Shown: positions 26,526 to 36,479, counted from the first letter of the stretch. The stretch is 64,000 nt of DNA from Aquimarina mytili (GCF_016735115.1 NZ_JAERQJ010000003.1:310001-374000); one strand, 5' to 3'. Numbers and translations: made by a program. The notes: generated by a model not told the origin, from the sequence alone.

Positions 26526-28061
26526 ATGCCAATCCCATTAGTTAATTCGATCGCCAGCTGGTTCCTAAAAAAGCGGTTTCATCAAATGGAGCTTTTTCTT
26601 AAGTACCCCAATGAAGTTCAACAAGAATTGCTGCATGTGTTATTGGAAACCGCAAAGAATACAGAGTTTGGTAAAAAATATGATTTTACATCTATACGCA
26701 ATTACGAAACATTTGCTGAACGCGTGCCAATTAGATCATATGAAGATTATGAATCCATGATCGAAAGAAGTCGTCACGGCGAAAATAATATCTTTTGGCC
26801 TACTTCTATTAAATGGTTCGCCAAATCGAGTGGTACAACAAGTTCAAAAAGTAAATTTATACCGGTAAGCCAAGAATCATTAGAAGATTGTCATTTTGCC
26901 GCCGGAAAAGATCTCTTATGCATGTACCTAAACAACAATGAAGATTCTCAACTTTTTACTGGAAAAAGTCTTCGATTAGGTGGGAGTAAAGAATTATCAA
27001 AAAACAATGGCACATCTTATGGTGATCTATCGGCTATTATTATTGACAATATGCCTTTTTGGGCAGATTTTAGTTCAACACCAAGCAGTGAAGTATCTTT
27101 AATGAGTGATTGGGAGTTTAAAATGAATGCAATTGTTCATGAAACGATACAAGAAAATGTAACAAGTTTAGCTGGAGTACCATCATGGATGCTCGTCTTA
27201 TTAAATCAAGTACTTGAAACCACTGGAAATAAAAATCTTTTCGAAGTATGGAATAACCTAGAGGTATATTTTCATGGTGGGGTAAACTTTGACCCTTACA
27301 GAGATCAATATAAAAAGATATTACCCAAAGATTCTTTTAAATATTATGAGATTTATAATGCATCTGAAGGATTCTTTGCCATCCAGGATCATAACGACTC
27401 CGAAGAATTATTGTTAATGCTCGATTACGGAATCTTTTATGAATTTATCCCAATGGAAACCTATGGTAGTACCGAAGAGAAAGTAATTCCTTTAAGCGAG
27501 GTAGAAATAGGAAAAAATTATGCAGTTATTATCACTACCAATGCCGGTTTATGGAGATATAAAATAGGAGACACAATACGTTTTACATCAATAGATCCAT
27601 ATAGAATTAAGGTATCTGGTAGAACAAAACACCATATTAATGTATTTGGAGAAGAATTAATTATTGAAAATGCCGAAGAAGCCTTAAAAAGAGCTACTAG
27701 ACAAACCAATAGTGAAATTGTAGACTATACCGTTGCTCCCATTTTTATGAAAGGCAAAGAAAAAGGTGCTCATGAATGGGTAATTGAATTCAAAAAACAC
27801 CCAGAAAACCTAACAGAATTCTCTCATGTTTTAGATCAAAATTTACAACAAGTAAACAGTGATTATGAGGCTAAAAGATATAATGACACTACGCTCAATA
27901 TACTACAAATACGAGAAGCAAGGCCTAACCTATTTTATGACTGGTTAAAAAAGAATGGTAAGTTAGGAGGACAACATAAAATACCAAGGCTATCTAATAA
28001 AAGAACCTATGTTGAAGAATTATTAGAACTCAACAAGGTTAACTCATGCTCATCATCATAA
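26526..28061 (+). CDS. GH3 auxin-responsive-promoter family protein (acyl-adenylate type)
   Basis: A 511-aa protein with GH3 hallmarks: FLKKRFHQMELFLKYPNEVQ, YETFAERVPIRSYEDYESMIERSRHGENNIFWP, the ATP-binding AKSSGTTSSKSKFIPVS, and later YNASEGFFAIQ and GLWRYKIGDTIRFTS, which form the adenylating site. Plant GH3s join amino acids to acyl hormones; bacterial members belong to the same ANL superfamily and their substrates are generally unknown. It stands alone in the plus direction, with the DUF2797 gene divergent on its left. Confidence 0.9.
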   Translation: MPIPLVNSIASWFLKKRFHQMELFLKYPNEVQQELLHVLLETAKNTEFGKKYDFTSIRNYETFAERVPIRSYEDYESMIERSRHGENNIFWPTSIKWFAKSSGTTSSKSKFIPVSQESLEDCHFAAGKDLLCMYLNNNEDSQLFTGKSLRLGGSKELSKNNGTSYGDLSAIIIDNMPFWADFSSTPSSEVSLMSDWEFKMNAIVHETIQENVTSLAGVPSWMLVLLNQVLETTGNKNLFEVWNNLEVYFHGGVNFDPYRDQYKKILPKDSFKYYEIYNASEGFFAIQDHNDSEELLLMLDYGIFYEFIPMETYGSTEEKVIPLSEVEIGKNYAVIITTNAGLWRYKIGDTIRFTSIDPYRIKVSGRTKHHINVFGEELIIENAEEALKRATRQTNSEIVDYTVAPIFMKGKEKGAHEWVIEFKKHPENLTEFSHVLDQNLQQVNSDYEAKRYNDTTLNILQIREARPNLFYDWLKKNGKLGGQHKIPRLSNKRTYVEELLELNKVNSCSSS

Positions 28062-28120
28062 AAACGAATTTGACAATCACTTGTCGTTTTATCTATTAAA
28101 TCTTAATGAAATTTTAATAT

Positions 28121-28143
28121 TTTTTACGGTTAAACCGTAAAAA
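28121..28143. promoter_or_regulatory. 23-bp interrupted palindrome upstream of a secreted-protein gene
   Basis: A perfect inverted repeat with 11-bp arms around one central base; the core TACGGTTAAACCGTA lies at 28125-28139. The same 15-bp core recurs at 55172-55186. Both sit about 160 nt before the ATG of a small secreted protein. Likely an operator or activator site (inference). Confidence 0.5.
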
Positions 28144-28231
28144 ATATGTGTAAGAATTGTTGTTTTTAACAAAAAAAACAGTATTTCATCGTTCAAAAAA
28201 AGCGTTTGATCTAAAAATTTGCAAATCATTT

Positions 28232-28260
28232 TTTGAGCTCTATTTTTCATATTAAATTTG
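28232..28260 (+). promoter_or_regulatory. Bacteroidota-type promoter
   Basis: TTTG at 28232-28235, 17 nt, then TAAATTTG at 28253-28260: exact matches to the -33 and -7 consensus. The start codon at 28298 is 37 nt downstream. Confidence 0.65.
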
Positions 28261-28297
28261 ATACCAGATAGTTACAAATATATCAAAGCCCCTTAAT

Positions 28298-28645
28298 ATG
28301 AAATCTACACTAGTATTCTTTATTTTTTTCGCACTAACTTTAAGTATTAATGCACAAGAAACTAAAACTATTGATAGTAAAAATAACCACAAAAATTTTG
28401 TTTCTGAAAATACAAACAACAATACTTCCCCTAGTACAATATTAACGCCGCTAACTGACGATTTAATTGAAGATAACATCTGTTATGCAGAAATATCTAA
28501 AGTAACTTTTTTCAAGGCGTTAATCAAACAAAATGGTTTTGATATTACTATTCAGGAAGGTGACGATAACAATACTGATATCGCATTAAAAAGTACTGAA
28601 GAAATCATAACCAGTAACAAAGAACGCATATCGTATTCGGAATAA
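28298..28645 (+). CDS. Small secreted hypothetical protein
   Basis: A 115-aa protein with a signal peptide (KSTLVFFIFFALTLSINAQ). The mature part is Asn/Thr/Ser-rich, then a region EISKVTFFKALIKQNGFDITIQEGDDNN and a Ser/Glu-rich tail. No family is recognised. It has its own strong-looking promoter and a palindromic element further upstream, so it is probably individually regulated. It is convergent with clpX across a large hairpin terminator. Confidence 0.55.
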   Translation: MKSTLVFFIFFALTLSINAQETKTIDSKNNHKNFVSENTNNNTSPSTILTPLTDDLIEDNICYAEISKVTFFKALIKQNGFDITIQEGDDNNTDIALKSTEEIITSNKERISYSE

Positions 28646-28714
28646 TGCCCTACTTATCTTATTTAAATTACCCCTAATGAATTATTAGATTATTGTCCCA
28701 ACTAATAGGCCAAC

Positions 28715-28750
28715 AAAAAACACCGTTATACATGTATAACGGTGTTTTTT
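28715..28750. terminator. Bidirectional terminator between a secreted-protein gene and clpX
   Basis: A perfect 36-nt palindrome (18-bp arms, core CACCGTTATACA/TGTATAACGGTG) with A6 and T6 ends, so it works in both directions between convergent genes. Confidence 0.85.
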
Positions 28751-28772
28751 TATATATAAAATTATCACTTAC

Positions 28773-30005
28773 TTATGATACAGCTTTGAGCTTTTTGATC
28801 GTGGATTTATTAAGCTTTTTCTCAGCATAATCCTTAGTTACTCTAAATTCTGTTTCTTCACTCTCTGGCAATTCAAACATAGCATCTGTTAAAATCGCCT
28901 CACAAAGTGATCTCAAACCTCTGGCTCCAAGTTTATACTCCATAGCCTTTTCTACAATATAATCTAACGCCCCATCTGTGATTGAAAAGGAGATATTATC
29001 CATTTCAAACAACTTTTTATACTGCTTTATTATAGCATTTTTTGGTGCTGTTAAAATAGATCTTAGCGTTTCCTCATCTAATGGATTCATATAAGATAGT
29101 ACAGGAAGTCTTCCTATTATCTCTGGAATCAATCCAAAATCTTTTAAATCTTTAGGAATTATATACTGAAGTAGATTATCCTTTTCTATAGAGTCTTCAC
29201 TTTTTGAAGCACTATAACCCACTGCTTGCATATTAAGGCGCTTCTGGATCATTTTTTCGATACCATCAAAGGCACCTCCAGCAATGAAAAGGATATTCTC
29301 GGTATTAACCTCAATAAATTTCTGATCTGGATGTTTTCTACCTCCTTTTGGTGGAACATTAACCACTGTACCTTCTAAGAGTTTAAGTAGTGCTTGTTGC
29401 ACTCCTTCACCAGATACATCTCTAGTAATGCTAGGGTTATCGCTTTTACGGGCTATTTTATCTATTTCATCTATAAAAACTATCCCTCTTTGCGCTTTTT
29501 CAAGATTATAATCTGCAGCTTGCAAAAGTCTGGTTAAAATGCTTTCTACATCTTCACCTACATAACCAGCTTCTGTTAACACAGTAGCATCTACAATAGC
29601 CAAGGGTACATTAAGCATTTTTGCAATGGTTTTAGCCATCAGCGTTTTACCAGTACCTGTTTGCCCCACCATAATGATATTACTTTTCTGGATTTCAATA
29701 TCATCTTCTGTTTGTGGTTGTAGTAATCGTTTATAATGATTATAAACAGCTACCGACATTATTTTTTTGGTAAACTCCTGCCCTATGACATATTCATCCA
29801 AAAATTTCTTAATAGCCATTGGTTTGCGCAGCATTAATTCGCTACTCAACTCACCGGTTTCTTCTTCTTTAGCTTCTTCTACTACAATTCCATGAGCCTG
29901 AACAATACATCGATCACATATATGTGCATCTAATCCTGCTATTAGCAAATTAGTTTCAGGCTTTTTTCTCCCACAAAAAGAGCATTCTAAATCTTCTTTG
30001 GCCAT
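28773..30005 (-). CDS. clpX: ATP-dependent Clp protease ATP-binding subunit ClpX
   Basis: A 410-aa AAA+ unfoldase. The N-terminal zinc domain has Cys8, Cys11, Cys30 and Cys33; Walker A GQTGTGKT is at 114-121, Walker [11 protein letters not shown] follows, and the pore-loop region and sensor [11 protein letters not shown]...GARGLRS are present. It unfolds tagged proteins and feeds them to ClpP, encoded 153 nt upstream on the same strand. The standard length and motifs make the assignment secure. Confidence 0.97.
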   Translation of the reverse strand: MAKEDLECSFCGRKKPETNLLIAGLDAHICDRCIVQAHGIVVEEAKEEETGELSSELMLRKPMAIKKFLDEYVIGQEFTKKIMSVAVYNHYKRLLQPQTEDDIEIQKSNIIMVGQTGTGKTLMAKTIAKMLNVPLAIVDATVLTEAGYVGEDVESILTRLLQAADYNLEKAQRGIVFIDEIDKIARKSDNPSITRDVSGEGVQQALLKLLEGTVVNVPPKGGRKHPDQKFIEVNTENILFIAGGAFDGIEKMIQKRLNMQAVGYSASKSEDSIEKDNLLQYIIPKDLKDFGLIPEIIGRLPVLSYMNPLDEETLRSILTAPKNAIIKQYKKLFEMDNISFSITDGALDYIVEKAMEYKLGARGLRSLCEAILTDAMFELPESEETEFRVTKDYAEKKLNKSTIKKLKAVS

Positions 30006-30158
30006 CGTTATCTAGTTTCTGTTAATTTCTATCTTTCTGATAATATCATCATTAAGATAGAGTCTGCATCGTAAACCTAGGGGGTAATACTAAACTTATT
30101 ATGCTTTATTTCTCATATTTTCTTTTCTGAAAAAAAGGAATTCTTATCAGAAAATCTA

Positions 30159-30833
30159 TTATTCTCGAGTTAAAATTTCATCTATCATTCCATACTCAAG
30201 AGCTTTATCGGCTTTCATCCAATAATCTCTATCACTATCTTCATATACTTTTTCATAAGTCTGCCCTGAGTGTTTAGAAATAATTTTGTACAACTCTTCT
30301 TTTAATATTAAAATCTCTCTAGCTGTAATTTCTATATCACTTGCCTGACCTTGAGCGCCTCCTAATGGCTGATGAATCATGACACGGCTATGCGGTAATC
30401 CAGAACGTTTTCCTTTTTGACCAGCACACAATAAAACTGCACCCATTGAAGCTGCCATACCAGTGCATATGGTTGCTACATCCGGTTTTATAAATTGCAT
30501 CGTATCATAAATCCCAAGACCAGCATATACACTACCACCTGGAGAATTAATATAAATTTGAATATCTTTTGAAGAATCTACACTTTCAAGAAATAACAAC
30601 TGAGCTTGAATAATATTCGCTACTTGATCATTAATACCTGTTCCCATAAATATGATTCGATCCATCATTAATCTAGAGAAAACATCAAAAATAGCTATAT
30701 TCATCTGACGTTCTTCAATTATATTAGGAGTCATACCAGTAGGATACATACTACTTACAATTTTACCATAGTAATTACTATTGATGCCATGATGCTTTGT
30801 AGCATATTTTTCGAATTCTTTACCGTAATCCAT
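30159..30833 (-). CDS. clpP: ATP-dependent Clp protease proteolytic subunit ClpP
   Basis: A 224-aa serine protease. GMAASMGAVLL gives the nucleophile Ser129 and SRVMIHQPLGGAQG gives His154; an Asp in the C-terminal DRDYWMKADKALEYGMID completes the triad. It forms two stacked heptamers with ClpX at the ends. The N-terminus (DYGKEFEKYATKHHGINSN) is typical of Bacteroidota. It precedes clpX; a hairpin terminator separates it from tig. Confidence 0.97.
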   Translation of the reverse strand: MDYGKEFEKYATKHHGINSNYYGKIVSSMYPTGMTPNIIEERQMNIAIFDVFSRLMMDRIIFMGTGINDQVANIIQAQLLFLESVDSSKDIQIYINSPGGSVYAGLGIYDTMQFIKPDVATICTGMAASMGAVLLCAGQKGKRSGLPHSRVMIHQPLGGAQGQASDIEITAREILILKEELYKIISKHSGQTYEKVYEDSDRDYWMKADKALEYGMIDEILTRE

Positions 30834-30860
30834 ATTTCTTTTTCTGAAAATTTTATTTAT

Positions 30861-30894
30861 AAAAAAGGCGCTAAACTAAAGATGGTTTAACGCC
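30861..30894 (-). terminator. Terminator between tig and clpP
   Basis: On the minus strand a stem of about ten base pairs (one mismatch) GGCGTTAAAC...GTTTAGCGCC is followed by TTTTTT. It lies 42 nt after the tig stop, so tig and clpP are probably separate units with some read-through. Confidence 0.7.
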
Positions 30895-30935
30895 CTAAAT
30901 ATAAGTATAAATTCCTTAGTAAATTACAACATTAA

Positions 30936-32258
30936 TTATTTGTAAACTTCTTTTATGAATTCGTCAAAGCTCACCTCTTTTATTTTAAGCTTAGCGTTCT
31001 CTTTATAATAATTTAACATTTTTTGACTCATCAATTGCTCTGAAATTCTTTTCACCTCATCTTGGTTTGATAATATTCTAGCGGCAATATCTTCTAATTC
31101 TTTATCTTCAGGAGAATTTTGTCCAAACTGAGCCATTTGTCCTTTTATCAAATCTTTTGCAAACTCTTTAAGCTCCTCAAAAGTTACTTGTAGATTATTA
31201 TCATTGATTATTTTTCCTTCAATCAATTGATAACGTAATCCTTTTTCACTTTTCTCGTATTCATCCTTAGCCTGATCTTCGGTCAACGGTTGTTCACCGG
31301 TAGCACGAATCCATTTTTGCAAGAATTCAACAGGCAATTCAAATTTTGTATTCTCTAATGCGTTCTCTGTAATATCATTAAGAAGTTGTTGATCAGATTG
31401 CTGCTCAAACTGACGCTCTGCATCTTGTTTGATTTTTTCTTTTAAGTCTGTAACTGTTTTTACATTACCAGGACCATAAAGCTTATCAAATAAATCTTGA
31501 CCCAAATCTGCAAGTTCTTGAGTATTTATCTCAGATATTGTGAAAGAAACTTCAATATTCAGGTCATGAGCCTCATCATGGCTTATTTTTAAAGCACTTA
31601 TAAGATCATGATCGTCACTAAACAAACCTTTGGTTTTAAGACTTATAGTATCTCCTACTTTAGCACCAATAAATTTGTCAAGGTTTTTCTTTCCTTTTAT
31701 TTTTTCTAAAGCAACGGTGGTTGCATTATTGATTTCTTTTTCTTCATTTACAAAAGAACCCGCAACTAGGTCATCCTTTTCTACAGCGTCTTTAGAAATA
31801 AGCTTACCATATTGTTTTTGGATAGTTTTGATCTGATTATCTATCATCTCATCTGTAGCGGTAATTTTGTAATGAGTAATGGCTTTTTTACCATTTAATG
31901 CTACTTCAAACTTTGGTGCTAATCCAAGCTCAAATTCAAAAGAATAATTATCTGCATCCCAATCAAAATTTTCTTGCTCTTTAGGTAATGGATTTCCTAA
32001 AACATCAAGTTTTTCTTCGGTAAGATATTTATTTAACGCATCCTGTAACAGCTTATTAACCTCATCTACCAAAACTGCTTTTCCATACTGCTTTTTTACC
32101 AGTCCCATAGGAACATGACCTTTTCTAAAACCTGGGATATTAGCATTTTTACGGTAATCTTTAAGGATCTTATCTACCTTATCACTATAATCTGCTTTGG
32201 CGATATCTACTGTTACTACAGCATTTAATTCGTCTAATTGCTCTTTTGAAATATTCAT
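30936..32258 (-). CDS. tig: Trigger factor (ribosome-bound chaperone)
   Basis: A 440-aa protein. The ribosome-binding domain contains NIPGFRKGHVPMGLVKKQYG (about residues 38-57), the trigger-factor signature. A middle region with VAGSFVNEEKE corresponds to the FKBP-type PPIase domain, which is degenerate in Bacteroidota, and the C-terminal helical chaperone domain follows. It holds nascent chains at the exit tunnel. It is upstream of clpP-clpX, the classical chaperone/protease order. Confidence 0.95.
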   Translation of the reverse strand: MNISKEQLDELNAVVTVDIAKADYSDKVDKILKDYRKNANIPGFRKGHVPMGLVKKQYGKAVLVDEVNKLLQDALNKYLTEEKLDVLGNPLPKEQENFDWDADNYSFEFELGLAPKFEVALNGKKAITHYKITATDEMIDNQIKTIQKQYGKLISKDAVEKDDLVAGSFVNEEKEINNATTVALEKIKGKKNLDKFIGAKVGDTISLKTKGLFSDDHDLISALKISHDEAHDLNIEVSFTISEINTQELADLGQDLFDKLYGPGNVKTVTDLKEKIKQDAERQFEQQSDQQLLNDITENALENTKFELPVEFLQKWIRATGEQPLTEDQAKDEYEKSEKGLRYQLIEGKIINDNNLQVTFEELKEFAKDLIKGQMAQFGQNSPEDKELEDIAARILSNQDEVKRISEQLMSQKMLNYYKENAKLKIKEVSFDEFIKEVYK

Positions 32259-32292
32259 AATCTATTACGATTTACTACTAAAAATTGGGTTG

Positions 32293-32323
32293 CAAAAGTA
32301 ATACTTTTTTATGTCTCAACAAA
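32293..32323 (-). promoter_or_regulatory. Promoter of tig
   Basis: On the minus strand TTTG (32320-32323), 19 nt, then TACTTTTG (32293-32300), matching the Bacteroidota -33/-7 consensus. The tig start codon is 34 nt further on. Confidence 0.6.
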
Positions 32324-32351
32324 TTTTTAACTACCTGAAAAACAGTTAAAT

Positions 32352-32693
32352 TTAATCTTTCTTTAAAATAGAATGTAGTATGGATTGAAAAACCGACAAC
32401 AACACACTAAATATCAATGCCCAAAACCAGCCACTGACATCAAAACCACCGATAAAATAATCGGCCATCAAAATAATTGCCGCATTAATAACCAAAAGGA
32501 ATAATCCTAAAGTAAGTATCGTTGCCGGCAATGTTAAAACTACTAAAACAGGCTTTACTATTGCGTTTAAAATAGCCAAAACAAGCGCCACAATAATTGC
32601 ACTTACATAATTGTTGATTGCCACTCCAGGAAGTATCTCTGCTAATAATAAGACGGCAACCGCTGTTAAAACTAATTTCAATAAAAATTTCAT
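32352..32693 (-). CDS. Phage-holin-family (PF04020-like) membrane protein
   Basis: A 113-aa inner-membrane protein with about four helices. GVAINNYVSAIIVALVLAILNAIVKPVLVVLTLPATILTLGLFLLVINAAIILM is the typical core of the mycobacterial-type phage holin 4 superfamily IV proteins, widespread in bacterial chromosomes. Despite the name, members outside phages have no shown lytic role. It lies between tig and a terminator, and is probably its own unit. Confidence 0.85.
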   Translation of the reverse strand: MKFLLKLVLTAVAVLLLAEILPGVAINNYVSAIIVALVLAILNAIVKPVLVVLTLPATILTLGLFLLVINAAIILMADYFIGGFDVSGWFWALIFSVLLSVFQSILHSILKKD

Positions 32694-32719
32694 ATCTCTA
32701 TATTTTATATGAATATAAA

Positions 32720-32746
32720 AAAACCTGCTAACAAGTAGCAGGTTTT
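32720..32746 (-). terminator. Terminator after the GDSL lipoprotein gene
   Basis: An 11-bp stem AAAACCTGCTA / TAGCAGGTTTT with a 5-nt loop, followed on the minus strand by seven Ts. It closes the FadL-GDSL operon. Confidence 0.8.
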
Positions 32747-32773
32747 ATATTGTAAATTAGATTTTATTCTTAA

Positions 32774-34336
32774 TTAGTTAACTTCATTACTTACGGTAAT
32801 TGTACCATAATCTCCTGGATTAACTCTTGGCACTACTAATCCATAAGTTTTTTCTAAAGCATCTAAAACTGCATTAGCAGTTAATGCATGCCCTCTAGGA
32901 GTTGGATGTACACCATCTAAAGAGAATCCACCACCAGAAGCAAAAGTTGAAGTAACAACACCTCCATCAAATGGAATTCCACTACTAGCAACAGTAGCTA
33001 ATAGAGATTGCGCATTAACAAATGCTAAACCATTAGCAGTTGCAGCGTCTCTGATAATTGTATTATATGCATCCTGAGCAGTTTTGATTGCAGTTTGTTC
33101 TGCAGGAACCAAAACATACTGATCCGCTAAAGGAAGAGTTACCCCAATAACCGACAATTGCCCTGCATCCTCTTGAGGAACACCTAAAGCGACTAGCTCT
33201 GCAACTCTATCGGTATCTACTTGTCCAATAACACTAGAACTTGTAAGCACTAATAAATCGTTTTCTGTCGCTGGTCTTGCCTGGCCGTATTGCGCAGCAA
33301 TAATTGGTGCTAAAGGTCCAAATACTGGAGTAATTGCAGTTGTCAAATTAGCAGTTATATCCGTTAATGACTCATCTTTTACAACCACAGGACTTGCTGC
33401 TGTTTCCGAAAATTCTATTGCTCTTTCTGGAACTCCCAATGCCGTAAATGCCGTATTTAATCCAGCATATGTTGCATTAAGTGTTGGTATTTGAGGCCCG
33501 AAACTGGAATCTAAGGGACTCAATGGCGCAAATGGAACCGTAGTAAAGAAAGGAATAGAAGTTACATCTGGTAAATTAAGTAATACTCCTTTTCTTCCTC
33601 CTTCAGCAAGTGCAGCAACCAAACCATCATATGTTTGTTTAAACACTCCAATATTTGTAATATCATCACTTCCATACGTACTTGGATCAACATTACCTGT
33701 AACATTATGATCTTCTCCTGTACCTCCAGAAGTTGCAAATCCTAAAATATCATTATTACCTATCCACAGACTAAATAATGAAGGATTTTGAGCTAAGGCA
33801 TCGGCAACAACTGTTGATGTTGCGGATTGCTGAAAACGACCAAAATAAGGGTTCAAAGAACCGTATCCTGGAAATCCTAAATGAAAACTTTTAGCTCCTG
33901 GAACTCCCATATTATTAAATGTGCTTCCCAAATTCGCAGTAATATCTGTTGTAGAAGGAGCACCTGTATAAGGCGCAGGCCCTACAGGCTGTTGGTTTTC
34001 ATCAAATACCAAAACAAGTCTTGGAGGAAAAGTATCATTATTCCCTGCAAACCCACCAGTATTATCTGCCATTAAAGGTTGAGTAAACTCCCCCCCTCCA
34101 ACAAATTTAAATTGTTGAGCCAATATATTCGGATATGAATTTTCTTGACCAGTTATATACAATGCCCCATCTGCGAAACCTGCAGTAAGAGAGTTTCCTA
34201 GAGCTACATAGTTACTTAAATCTAATTCGCCACTAGTAAAATTATTTGATTCTTCGATTGGATTATCAAACTCTGGTTCGCAAGCAATCAACCCTAATGC
34301 TAGCACCGCTAAATATTTTATATTATTCTTTATCAT
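32774..34336 (-). CDS. SGNH/GDSL-type hydrolase lipoprotein
   Basis: A 520-aa protein. The N-terminus (YLAVLALGLIAC) is a lipoprotein signal with Cys19. Block I is VALGNSLTAGFADG (GNSL in place of GDSL), block III is SLWIGNNDILG and block V is DGVHPTPRGHALTA with the catalytic Asp-x-x-His. The predicted serine esterase/lipase is anchored at the outer membrane. It starts 5 nt after the stop of a FadL-type porin gene, a frequent pairing in Bacteroidota suggesting combined cleavage and uptake of lipids. Confidence 0.88.
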   Translation of the reverse strand: MIKNNIKYLAVLALGLIACEPEFDNPIEESNNFTSGELDLSNYVALGNSLTAGFADGALYITGQENSYPNILAQQFKFVGGGEFTQPLMADNTGGFAGNNDTFPPRLVLVFDENQQPVGPAPYTGAPSTTDITANLGSTFNNMGVPGAKSFHLGFPGYGSLNPYFGRFQQSATSTVVADALAQNPSLFSLWIGNNDILGFATSGGTGEDHNVTGNVDPSTYGSDDITNIGVFKQTYDGLVAALAEGGRKGVLLNLPDVTSIPFFTTVPFAPLSPLDSSFGPQIPTLNATYAGLNTAFTALGVPERAIEFSETAASPVVVKDESLTDITANLTTAITPVFGPLAPIIAAQYGQARPATENDLLVLTSSSVIGQVDTDRVAELVALGVPQEDAGQLSVIGVTLPLADQYVLVPAEQTAIKTAQDAYNTIIRDAATANGLAFVNAQSLLATVASSGIPFDGGVVTSTFASGGGFSLDGVHPTPRGHALTANAVLDALEKTYGLVVPRVNPGDYGTITVSNEVN

Positions 34337-34341
34337 TGTAA

Positions 34342-35589
34342 TTACATTTTATAAGTTAAACCAAGTCCTGGACCAAATGCGCTTGACTCATAAGTTCCTC
34401 CAAAAGGAACATTTTGTCCATTTTCTTGATAAAAATCGTATGAGGCATCAACTTCTTTAAATCTAAGAAAGAAGAAAGAAGCATCAATAGCTAACTTAGG
34501 CGTAATCGCATAGCTAAAACCACCTGAGAATCCATCAGAATCATTACGTGGAGTTTCTGGAGCAAAGAAACCTTCTTGAACAGGAGACTCATCAATATAA
34601 TAACCAGCTCTTAATGTAATTTTTTCTGTTGCTTCGTACTGTAATCCAAAACGGTATACAGATGAGTTTTTGTAATTACGAGGGTTTATAGATGGTGGTG
34701 CACCATTACCAAATGTAAGATCTAAAGATTCATACACATCCCAGAATTGTCTGTTGTAATCAAATGCAAATAACCACTTTTTATACTCATAAGATAAACC
34801 AATAGTCAACTCTGCAGGTAAAGGTAATTCTGCTCTAAAACTTGTTACCCCGTTTGGTGGTGCTGCCAAAGAATTAGGAAAATTAGCAAAAGTAGCCTCT
34901 CCATCTTCAGATTCAATAATAATTTTGCTACGGTAGTTAAATCCTAAACGAAAATTCTCTGTTGGATTAAACATAGCTCCAATAGTCCATCCCCAGTTTG
35001 TTACACCAGAGTCATCAACAGTAACATTTGATCTTACACCATTAATATCTGTTGTTGTTCTATTAGAGTTACGATTAAAGTTTACAGAACCTGTAACGAA
35101 GATAGGTCCTCCACCAATACTAAAGTGATCTGACAACTTAAGAGAAACCACCGGCTGAACAAATATAGCAGCTAAGTCAATCTCATTCACTAAATGTGAT
35201 CCGCCCCAATCTGTTGGCCAGGTAACCTCACTACCGTAAGGTGTATATACACCAAGACCTACAGACACCCAGTCGTTGATCTTATAGGATCCATACAAAC
35301 TTATTGGTGTTCCTACAGAATTATCAGTTTCAGCTGTAACTCCGGATTCAGTATTTTGAAAAATTACTTCACTAAAAATACCACTTGCACCTGCACTAAC
35401 ATTTAATTTATTTTCTAAGTATACGATCCCTGCTGGATTAAAGAACACTAGCTCAGCACTATTAACTACAGCTACTCCGGTATGTCCCATAGCCATAGCT
35501 CTCTGTCCTTGTATACTAACTCTATATCCACCCGCATATGTGACTGCTGTCACTGTGATGAATAGAACTAACAATAGAAGTTTTTTCAT
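34342..35589 (-). CDS. FadL/TodX-family outer-membrane transporter (OmpP1)
   Basis: A 415-aa beta-barrel with a signal peptide (KKLLLLVLFITVTAVTYAGG). The mature N-terminus GGYRVSIQGQRAMAMGHTGVAVVNSAELVFFNPAGIVYL is the FadL hatch region with the NPAG motif. The end is aromatic-terminal (GLGLTYKM). It imports long-chain fatty acids or other hydrophobic compounds. It is the first gene of a two-gene operon with the GDSL lipoprotein and has a good promoter. Confidence 0.93.
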   Translation of the reverse strand: MKKLLLLVLFITVTAVTYAGGYRVSIQGQRAMAMGHTGVAVVNSAELVFFNPAGIVYLENKLNVSAGASGIFSEVIFQNTESGVTAETDNSVGTPISLYGSYKINDWVSVGLGVYTPYGSEVTWPTDWGGSHLVNEIDLAAIFVQPVVSLKLSDHFSIGGGPIFVTGSVNFNRNSNRTTTDINGVRSNVTVDDSGVTNWGWTIGAMFNPTENFRLGFNYRSKIIIESEDGEATFANFPNSLAAPPNGVTSFRAELPLPAELTIGLSYEYKKWLFAFDYNRQFWDVYESLDLTFGNGAPPSINPRNYKNSSVYRFGLQYEATEKITLRAGYYIDESPVQEGFFAPETPRNDSDGFSGGFSYAITPKLAIDASFFFLRFKEVDASYDFYQENGQNVPFGGTYESSAFGPGLGLTYKM

Positions 35590-35641
35590 AATTAATTAAG
35601 AATTGTTTTTGTTTATTAAGGAATTTATAAAATTGATTTTC

Positions 35642-35671
35642 CAAATTTAAAAGAAAATACCAATTATCCAA
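35642..35671 (-). promoter_or_regulatory. Promoter of the FadL-GDSL operon
   Basis: On the minus strand TTG (35669-35671), 19 nt, then TAAATTTG (35642-35649), a full match to the -7 consensus. The start codon lies 52 nt downstream. Confidence 0.6.
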
Positions 35672-35711
35672 CGCAATCCACAAATTATTATGCATACATA
35701 AGACTTTTCAT

Positions 35712-36479
35712 CTATTTTTTGACAAATTCTAATACTTCAGTCAAAAAGTCATTCGGATTTTCGGCATGTAACCAATGTCCTGCAGAAGAAATTTGTTTGA
35801 GTATAAAGTTAGGGAATTGCTTTCTAATTCTTACTACATCATCCTCAAGAATATAGTTGGATTTTTCCCCTTTTAAGAAAAGGGTTTTCCCCTTAAACAC
35901 TAGCTCTTCGTTAAGCTCTACTCCTATTTCTGAAGCATTTTTAATTAAAGATTCCAGGTGTAACCTCAGACCAAGTATTCCTTTATCCTTCCAATATAGA
36001 TTTTTTAAAAGAAACATCCTTACTCCTGGATCAGGCACATAAGAACTTAACTCAAGATCTACTTCGTTTCTTGATTTCAACACATCAAAATCTAACGAGC
36101 TCAATCCATCCAAAATATCTTGATGATGTAACGGATAATATTTAGGTCCAATATCAGCTACTAATAAATGATCGATAAAATGAGGATACTTTGTTGCAAA
36201 TAACATCACAGTTTTACCCCCCATTGAATGTCCAAGAAGATTAATATTGATTAGGTGATTAGTTTCACAATATTCTTTTAAATCTTCAGCTAGGATAGCA
36301 TAACTAAACTCATCACTATGTTCACTTCGGCCATGATTGCGCTGATCTAATAAATGGACCTGGAAACCTTGTTCAGAAATTTTTCTCCCCAGTGTTTTCC
36401 AGTTATCTCCCATCCCAAGAAACCCATGAAGGATTATAAACGGTTGCCCCTCTCCAAAAACATTAGCATGTAATTTCAT
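35712..36479 (-). CDS. Alpha/beta hydrolase (YbfF-like)
   Basis: A 255-aa cytoplasmic esterase-type protein. The fold is shown by FIILHGFLGMGDNWKTLG (oxyanion region), LLDQRNHGRS, the nucleophile elbow LLGHSMGGKTVM (Ser about 101), LVADIGPKYY and the C-terminal SSAGHWLHAENP with the catalytic His. It resembles YbfF-type acyl-CoA or ester hydrolases; the substrate is unknown. It starts 8 nt after pdxJ ends and is likely co-transcribed with it. Confidence 0.85.
   Translation of the reverse strand: MKLHANVFGEGQPFIILHGFLGMGDNWKTLGRKISEQGFQVHLLDQRNHGRSEHSDEFSYAILAEDLKEYCETNHLININLLGHSMGGKTVMLFATKYPHFIDHLLVADIGPKYYPLHHQDILDGLSSLDFDVLKSRNEVDLELSSYVPDPGVRMFLLKNLYWKDKGILGLRLHLESLIKNASEIGVELNEELVFKGKTLFLKGEKSNYILEDDVVRIRKQFPNFILKQISSAGHWLHAENPNDFLTEVLEFVKK

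Noticed and set aside
32352..32693. Phage-holin-family gene taken as sign of a second prophage
   Set aside because: This family is common in bacterial chromosomes, and the neighbours (tig, GDSL, FadL) are core genes.
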